Program-made: the position numbers and the translations under genes | NCBI GenBank assembly: GCA_965205995.1 | Contig: OZ242200.1 | Location: 930,001 to 994,000, forward strand | DNA length: 64,000 bases | Source of the DNA: MPNO01 sp965205995 | GTDB taxonomy: Bacteria; Pseudomonadota; Alphaproteobacteria; MPNO01 | Direction of reading: 5' to 3' | The notes under the pieces: model-generated | The model's input: only the letters and a program-made list of their open reading frames with translations | Database searches by the model: none | What the model was told of the DNA's origin: nothing | Shown: one piece after another, positions 59,850 to 64,000 of the stretch | How positions within the stretch are numbered: the stretch's first letter is position 1 | How the letters are laid out: each line of letters starts with the position of its first letter

Positions 59850-60044
59850 ATGACCGGCAGTCCCGGGGAAAGTTATGAAGACCGGCTCGGCGATGGGCTG
59901 GAGATCGCGCTCGCCGACGGCGCCGAGAGTCTGGCCGCCCTCTCCGAGAGGCTGAACGCGATCGGCGTCACCGGCCCGCGCGGCGAGCGCTGGGACGAGG
60001 CCGCGCTCGCCCAGGAGCTGGCCCGCCTCGCAGCGGCGACCTGA
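59850..60044 (+). CDS. small recombinase-like helix-turn-helix protein
   Basis: 64 residues: YEDRLGDGLEIALADGAESLAALSERLNAIGVTGPRGERWDEAALAQELARL. The helix-turn-helix pattern (LAALSERLNAIGVTGPRGERW) recalls the small recombinase-like HTH proteins found next to Rieske oxygenases and the end of resolvase-like domains. Whether it binds DNA is unknown. GGGAGCGG precedes the ATG. It is 25 bp ahead of the Rieske gene and probably cotranscribed. Confidence 0.7.
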   Translation: MTGSPGESYEDRLGDGLEIALADGAESLAALSERLNAIGVTGPRGERWDEAALAQELARLAAAT

Positions 60045-60069
60045 CGGCCGGGAAGCCGGAGGAGACGCC

Positions 60070-61104
60070 TTGCGCGCGACGCATCCGATGAACGACGAAG
60101 ACGCCGTCCAGGAGCGGCTGGCGACCGGCCTTCTGAACCTTTGGTACCTGGTCTCCGATGCCCGCGAAATCGGCTTCGAGCCGGTCGGGCTCAGACGGCT
60201 CGGCCAAGACCTCGTCGTCTGGCGCGACAGCGGGGGCAAGGTGAGAGCGGTCGCCGACCGCTGTCCGCATCGCGGCGCGCGCCTGTCCAGGGGACGCGTC
60301 CAGGACGGCGACATCGCCTGCGCCTATCACGGGTTGAGGCTCGACGGACACGGCGTGATCACCGCCATCCCACCGACGCCGGACTGCCCCTTTGTCGGGC
60401 AGAAGGCGGTGCGGAGCTACCCCTGCCGCGAGTTCAATGGCGCCGTCTGGATCTATTTCGGCGACGCGGCGCATCGAGACCCGCCGGAGATGATTCTGCC
60501 GGAAGAGTTCGCCTCCGACGAATGGTCGTCTTTCCTCTTCTCCCAGATGTGGCACTGCCCCTACCGCGCGGTGCTCGACAACCGGCTCGACCCGATGCAC
60601 GGCTCCTACCTCCACGCCGGGAGCTACACCCTCGCTTACGGCAACAAGCAGGACCGGTTGAAGATCGAGCCGACGGCCACGGGCTTCGTTGTCCGCCGCG
60701 AAAACCAGATCGGCGTCAATATCGACCGTACCGAGCTGTTCCACCATCCGGACAACAACATCTGGATACAGACCGAGATTCCCTACCCGGCCTCGGGCGG
60801 TGGCGGGTTCTTCAGGATCGGCGGGTTCGTCACGCCGATCGGCCGTGAATCATGCCTCTTCTGGGTGTTCCGCTCGCAACGCTCCTCGGGCTGGCGCCGC
60901 GATTTGTGGCGTTTCCTCTATCGCAATCGGCTGGAAGGCCGTCATCTCGACGTGCTCGACCAGGATCGCGAGATGCTGGAATCGATGCACGCCGATGGGC
61001 CCGACGACGAGTGGCTGCTGCAGACCGATGTCGGGCTGACGCGCATGCGCCGCCTCCTTCGACAGGTCGCCGAGGGCCAGGTCGCCGCAACGGCCGTGGC
61101 CTGA
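60070..61104 (+). CDS. Rieske 2Fe-2S oxygenase (vanillate demethylase/phthalate-type)
   Basis: 344 residues. Rieske ligands are in VADRCPHRGARLSRGRV and IACAYHGLRLDGHG (about residues 60-95). The catalytic-domain iron site reads VLDNRLDPMHGSYLHAGSY near 172-190 (Asp and His), the shorter phthalate-dioxygenase/VanA arrangement. TTG at 60070 is placed five bases after GGAGGAG and fits better than the ATG at 60088. No reductase gene is near. It is followed after 7 bp by a GarR-like dehydrogenase and then an amidase, suggesting a small catabolic operon. Confidence 0.87.
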   Translation: MRATHPMNDEDAVQERLATGLLNLWYLVSDAREIGFEPVGLRRLGQDLVVWRDSGGKVRAVADRCPHRGARLSRGRVQDGDIACAYHGLRLDGHGVITAIPPTPDCPFVGQKAVRSYPCREFNGAVWIYFGDAAHRDPPEMILPEEFASDEWSSFLFSQMWHCPYRAVLDNRLDPMHGSYLHAGSYTLAYGNKQDRLKIEPTATGFVVRRENQIGVNIDRTELFHHPDNNIWIQTEIPYPASGGGGFFRIGGFVTPIGRESCLFWVFRSQRSSGWRRDLWRFLYRNRLEGRHLDVLDQDREMLESMHADGPDDEWLLQTDVGLTRMRRLLRQVAEGQVAATAVA

Positions 61105-61111
61105 GACGACG

Positions 61112-61990
61112 ATGAATATCGCCTTCATCGGGCTTGGCCGCATGGGCGCGCCGATGGCTCTCAACCTGCTCGCCGCGGGTCACGCGCTCGATGTCCACGA
61201 CATCGACCCCGGCGCGGCGGAGCGTGCGATCGAGGCCGGGGCGCGCTGGGCGGCGAGCCCGGCGGAGGCAACGCAGCGCTCCGAAATCGTGGTCTCGAGC
61301 GTTCCGGGCCCGAGCGAGGTGGACGCGGTGATGACCGGCGCCGACGGGGTGCTCTCGGCAGCCCGGGCGGGCCTCATGGTGATCGAAACCTCGACCATCG
61401 GCCCCGAGCAGAGCCGCGCCCTCGCCCGCCGCTTCGCCGAGCGCGGCGCCAGCTATATCGACGCGCCGGTCAACCGGATCGCGGCCGATGCCGCGGCACG
61501 GGGCGAAATGACGATCATGGTGGGCGGCGATTCCGAAACCTTCGCCCGGGCGCTTCCGATCCTCCGATCCCTCGGCGACCGGATCCACCATGTCGGCCCG
61601 ACCGGGGCCGGGAATGCGGTCAAACTCCTCAACCAGATGATCTACCTTTCATACGCATCGGTGTTCTGCGAGGGGCTGGCGCTCGGCGAACGGCTGGGTA
61701 TCCCGCTCGAGACGCTGCTCGCGATCTTCGAGACCTCGGCCGCCGGGCACCCGATGATCGGGGACAAGCACGCCCGAATCGCTGCCGGCGACGAGACGCC
61801 CGGCTTCGCGGTCGACCGCGTGCTCAAGGACCTCCGCCTGGCCGACGCGCTGCGCGCCGAGACAGGGTTTGCGGCGCCGGGTTTCGCGGCCGCGCTGGGC
61901 GCCTACCGCCGCGCCGCCGCGGAAGGCCATGGCGGCGCCGACCTGACCGTGCTCCGCCGGTTGTTCGCCGCCCCGCCGGCCGAAGCCTGA
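61112..61990 (+). CDS. 3-hydroxyisobutyrate/tartronate-semialdehyde reductase-like dehydrogenase
   Basis: A 292-residue beta-hydroxyacid dehydrogenase. MNIAFIGLGRMGAPMALNLLAAGH is the cofactor-binding start, IDAPVN (with substrate-binding residues) lies near 118 and GAGNAVKLLNQM near 166 carries the catalytic Lys. IMVGGD and GHPMIGDK are also typical. It reduces or oxidises a short 3-hydroxy acid with NAD(P); the exact substrate is unknown. It lies between the Rieske and amidase genes. Confidence 0.9.
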   Translation: MNIAFIGLGRMGAPMALNLLAAGHALDVHDIDPGAAERAIEAGARWAASPAEATQRSEIVVSSVPGPSEVDAVMTGADGVLSAARAGLMVIETSTIGPEQSRALARRFAERGASYIDAPVNRIAADAAARGEMTIMVGGDSETFARALPILRSLGDRIHHVGPTGAGNAVKLLNQMIYLSYASVFCEGLALGERLGIPLETLLAIFETSAAGHPMIGDKHARIAAGDETPGFAVDRVLKDLRLADALRAETGFAAPGFAAALGAYRRAAAEGHGGADLTVLRRLFAAPPAEA

Positions 61991-62017
61991 ACACGCCGCC
62001 ATCCGGGCAAACGAGCC

Positions 62018-63382
62018 ATGTACGACCCCAAGACCGTCACTCTGCTCTCGTTCAGCAACGCCGTACCCGGGTTTGTGGACGGGAGCGACACGCCGCGCGC
62101 CTATCTGGAACGCTGCATCGGGACCATCGAGGACCGCGAGCCCGCGATCGAGGCGTTCGTCACCCTCAACCTCGACGGCGCGCGCAGGGCCGCCGATGCT
62201 TCGACCGCCCGCTACCGGGACGGACGGCCGCTCTCCGAGCTCGACGGCCTGCCGGTCGCCATCAAGGACGTCTTCGAGACCGAGGACATGCCCATGCAGG
62301 TGGGCAGCCCCATCTTCGAGGGCCGGTCGTCGGGCTGGGACGCGGCCTGCGTATACGCGCTGCGCAAGGCGGGCGCCGCGATCGTGGGCAAGACCGTCAC
62401 CACCGAGTTCGCCTTCGCAACGCCGGGCCCGGCGCGCAACCCCTGGGATGTGGGGCGCACCCCCGGCGGCTCGTCCAGCGGCAGCGGCGCCGCGGTGGGC
62501 GCCGGCATGGTGCCGGCCGCGACCGGCTCGCAGGTGCGCGGCTCCATCCTCAGGCCCGCGGCCTATTGCGGCGCCTACACGCTCAAGGCCTCGTACGGCG
62601 CGATCAACTCACTCGGCGGCTTCCCGTCCGCACCGAGCCTGATCCATGTCGGCTTCATCGCCGGGACGCTGGCCGACATGTGGATCGCCTCGCATTGCGT
62701 CTCGCGCATCGCCGGCGGCGATCCGGGCCATCCCAGCCTCGCGGGCCCTCCGACGCTGCCGCGGCCGGCGAAACCCGATCGCCTGATCCGTCTCGATACG
62801 GCCGGCTGGGCGGCCACCACGGAGGAGACCAGGGCCGCGTTCGAAGACTATCTGGGCACGCTTGCCGCCGCGGGAATCGAAATCGTCCGCCGCACCGACG
62901 ATCCGGAGATCGAGGCCTATGAGCGGGACCTCGTCGTTCTGCGCGACGTCATGACCCTGATGCTGACCTACGAGGGGCGCTGGCCGCTCGCGATGTACGC
63001 CGACCGGCATTGGGATCTGTTGAGCCCTCGCGTGCAGGAGCGCGTGGCCGCCGGTCGCGAGTTGACGCCGGAGGCGTACGCGGAAGCGCTGGAGTGGTGC
63101 ATCGCCTTCCGCGCTCGGCATCGAACGCTCAGCGGCCGGGCCGACGGGTTCATCACCCTCAACCAGGTCGATCCGGCGCCCGTTGGCATGCCGGTGGGCG
63201 ACGTGGTCTACGGCGAGCCATCGTCGATCCTGGGCTGCCCGGCGCTCAACCTGCCACTGCTCTCGGTGGCAGGGATGCCGCTCGGGGTCCAGCTGATGGG
63301 CTATTTTCGCGAAGACCACCGGATCGTGGCGAGGGCGCATTGGCTGGTGCACGCGGTGCGCGGAATCGACACGCGCGATTGA
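62018..63382 (+). CDS. amidase signature family hydrolase
   Basis: A 454-residue amidase with the Ser-cisSer-Lys triad: Lys in GLPVAIKDVFET (near 82), the cis-Ser in RTPGGSSSGSGAAVGAGM (near 155) and the nucleophile Ser in TGSQVRGSILRPAAYCG (near 178). The C-terminal LGCPALNLPLLSVAGMPLGVQLMG is the usual family end. It hydrolyses amides such as small aliphatic or aromatic amides. It is 27 bp after the dehydrogenase, and the shared terminator at 63416 follows. Confidence 0.9.
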   Translation: MYDPKTVTLLSFSNAVPGFVDGSDTPRAYLERCIGTIEDREPAIEAFVTLNLDGARRAADASTARYRDGRPLSELDGLPVAIKDVFETEDMPMQVGSPIFEGRSSGWDAACVYALRKAGAAIVGKTVTTEFAFATPGPARNPWDVGRTPGGSSSGSGAAVGAGMVPAATGSQVRGSILRPAAYCGAYTLKASYGAINSLGGFPSAPSLIHVGFIAGTLADMWIASHCVSRIAGGDPGHPSLAGPPTLPRPAKPDRLIRLDTAGWAATTEETRAAFEDYLGTLAAAGIEIVRRTDDPEIEAYERDLVVLRDVMTLMLTYEGRWPLAMYADRHWDLLSPRVQERVAAGRELTPEAYAEALEWCIAFRARHRTLSGRADGFITLNQVDPAPVGMPVGDVVYGEPSSILGCPALNLPLLSVAGMPLGVQLMGYFREDHRIVARAHWLVHAVRGIDTRD

Positions 63383-63415
63383 CGACCGGGGCCGGGCTCA
63401 AGCATCGGAGATAGG

Positions 63416-63440
63416 AAAACCCCCTGAAGACAGGGGTTTT
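63416..63440. terminator. bidirectional Rho-independent terminator
   Basis: AAAACCCC pairs with GGGGTTTT around a short loop, giving a GC stem with an A-run on one side and a T-run on the other; a further ATTTTT follows at about 63446. It lies between the plus-strand amidase and the minus-strand tRNA-Ala and can end both. Confidence 0.8.
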
Positions 63441-63472
63441 AGGAAATTTTTGGGACTATCGGCGGAAAGCAG

Positions 63473-63548
63473 TGGTGGAGCCGAGGGGAGTCGAACCCCT
63501 GACCTCGACATTGCGAACGTCGCGCTCTCCCAACTGAGCTACGGCCCC
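63473..63548 (-). tRNA. tRNA-Ala (anticodon CGC)
   Basis: A 76-base cloverleaf: acceptor stem GGGGCCG with CGGCTCC, D-loop AGCTCAGTTGGGAGAGC, anticodon stem CGACG/TGTCG with loop TTCGCAA (anticodon CGC, codon GCG), T-arm AGGGGTTCGACTCCCCT and an encoded 3' CCA. Confidence 0.97.
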
Positions 63549-63566
63549 GTCCACCGAAGGCGCGGG

Positions 63567-63596
63567 ATAATGTCGAGCCGCGCCTGTGGATGTCAA
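63567..63596 (-). promoter_or_regulatory. sigma-70-type promoter of tRNA-Ala
   Basis: On the minus strand a perfect -35 TTGACA (63591-63596) and -10 CATTAT (63567-63572) are 18 bp apart, ending 19 bp before the mature tRNA 5' end. Confidence 0.75.
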
Positions 63597-63682
63597 GCGT
63601 CCGCCTTGCCGCGCCGCTTGCGTGGCCGATCCGCGGGGGCTAGTTTCGCCCCGCCCGGCGGCAGGAGCGAGACCGCGCGACC

Positions 63683-63985
63683 ATGAATGTCATCCTCGGC
63701 CCGATTCTCGGCATCGTCAGCACGATACTCTGGCTCTATATGTGGCTGCTCATCGTGTCCGTGGCGATGAGCTGGCTGTATTCGTTCAACGTCGTCAACA
63801 CGAGCAACCGGTTCGTCTACGCGATCGGCTATTTCACGCACCGGCTCACCGAGCCGGTCCTGGCGCCGATTCGCCGCTTCATCCCCAATCTCGGCTCGAT
63901 CGACCTGTCGCCGCTGGTCCTGCTGCTGGCCATCGTTTTCCTCCGCAACGTGATCCACAATCTCGCCTTCGAGATCGGCGGATGA
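63683..63985 (+). CDS. YggT-family membrane protein
   Basis: A 100-residue protein with two hydrophobic helices (GIVSTILWLYMWLLIVSVAMSWL and LSPLVLLLAIVFLRNVI) around the conserved YFTHRLTEPVLAPIRRFIPNLGSIDLSPL. YggT proteins are inner-membrane proteins linked to cell division or osmotic tolerance, with no proven biochemical role. It is divergent from the tRNA gene and near the window end. Confidence 0.92.
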   Translation: MNVILGPILGIVSTILWLYMWLLIVSVAMSWLYSFNVVNTSNRFVYAIGYFTHRLTEPVLAPIRRFIPNLGSIDLSPLVLLLAIVFLRNVIHNLAFEIGG

Positions 63986-64000
63986 GCCGCCTGATAGACG

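Overview
The window is a uniformly GC-rich, gene-dense chromosomal segment. It most likely comes from a free-living or host-associated alphaproteobacterium of Rhodospirillales type. This rests on the order tyrA-hisC-chorismate mutase divergent from metX-metW, the divergent methyltransferase/gloB pair, the number of TRAP and TTT solute transporters, and a YggT gene beside a tRNA. There is no phage, CRISPR array or intact insertion sequence. The assignment is from gene content and order only.

Layout. 1-2967: Usp fragment, F420/flavin-type reductase, PLP dehydratase, VOC and CMD proteins. 3019-9380: a minus-strand catabolic cluster with a KstD-like flavoprotein, TRAP Q-M-P, a flavin monooxygenase and a small exported protein. 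9496-16796: a plus-strand cluster with an ADP-forming acyl-CoA synthetase, acyl-CoA dehydrogenase, a crotonase related to hydroxycinnamoyl-CoA hydratase/lyase, TctC and a TctA-TctB fusion. 16868-25498: DUF898/M48 pair, FAH hydrolase, MFS, GMC oxidoreductase, ChaC and two EamA exporters, one frameshifted. 25612-25879: a nested inverted-repeat element. 25871-33436: conserved housekeeping block (DUF2125, tyrA, hisC, chorismate mutase, metX, metW, methyltransferase, gloB). 33450-41532: GT25, a molybdenum hydroxylase large subunit with a cupin, and a TRAP system whose P gene lies on the other strand. 41738-42174: HicB with a decayed HicA. 42360-45485: SDR, cyclase and a HisD paralogue.

46246-55890: two amidohydrolases, a PaaK-like ligase, a NicX-like ring-cleavage dioxygenase, TRAP M-P-Q, and a Rieske oxygenase with a SnoaL-like protein. 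Together these could form an N-heteroaromatic degradation system. 55925-58386 hold a repeat element, an ammonia-lyase-family gene without the MIO triad, and AllA. 58383-59402 encode AllE fused to an IS3-type OrfA helix-turn-helix domain. 59850-63382 hold a small HTH gene, a second Rieske oxygenase, a GarR-like dehydrogenase and an amidase, followed by tRNA-Ala(CGC) and YggT.

Most gene sets pair a high-affinity uptake system for an organic acid or aromatic compound with CoA ligation, ring oxidation or hydrolysis. This points to an oligotrophic heterotroph feeding on varied small organics. Several loci show recent decay or rearrangement: a 35-bp duplication in an exporter, a 13-nt insertion in the lyase, two single-base losses in hicA, and the OrfA-AllE fusion. 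Enzyme specificities are inferences from motifs and neighbours, not demonstrated.
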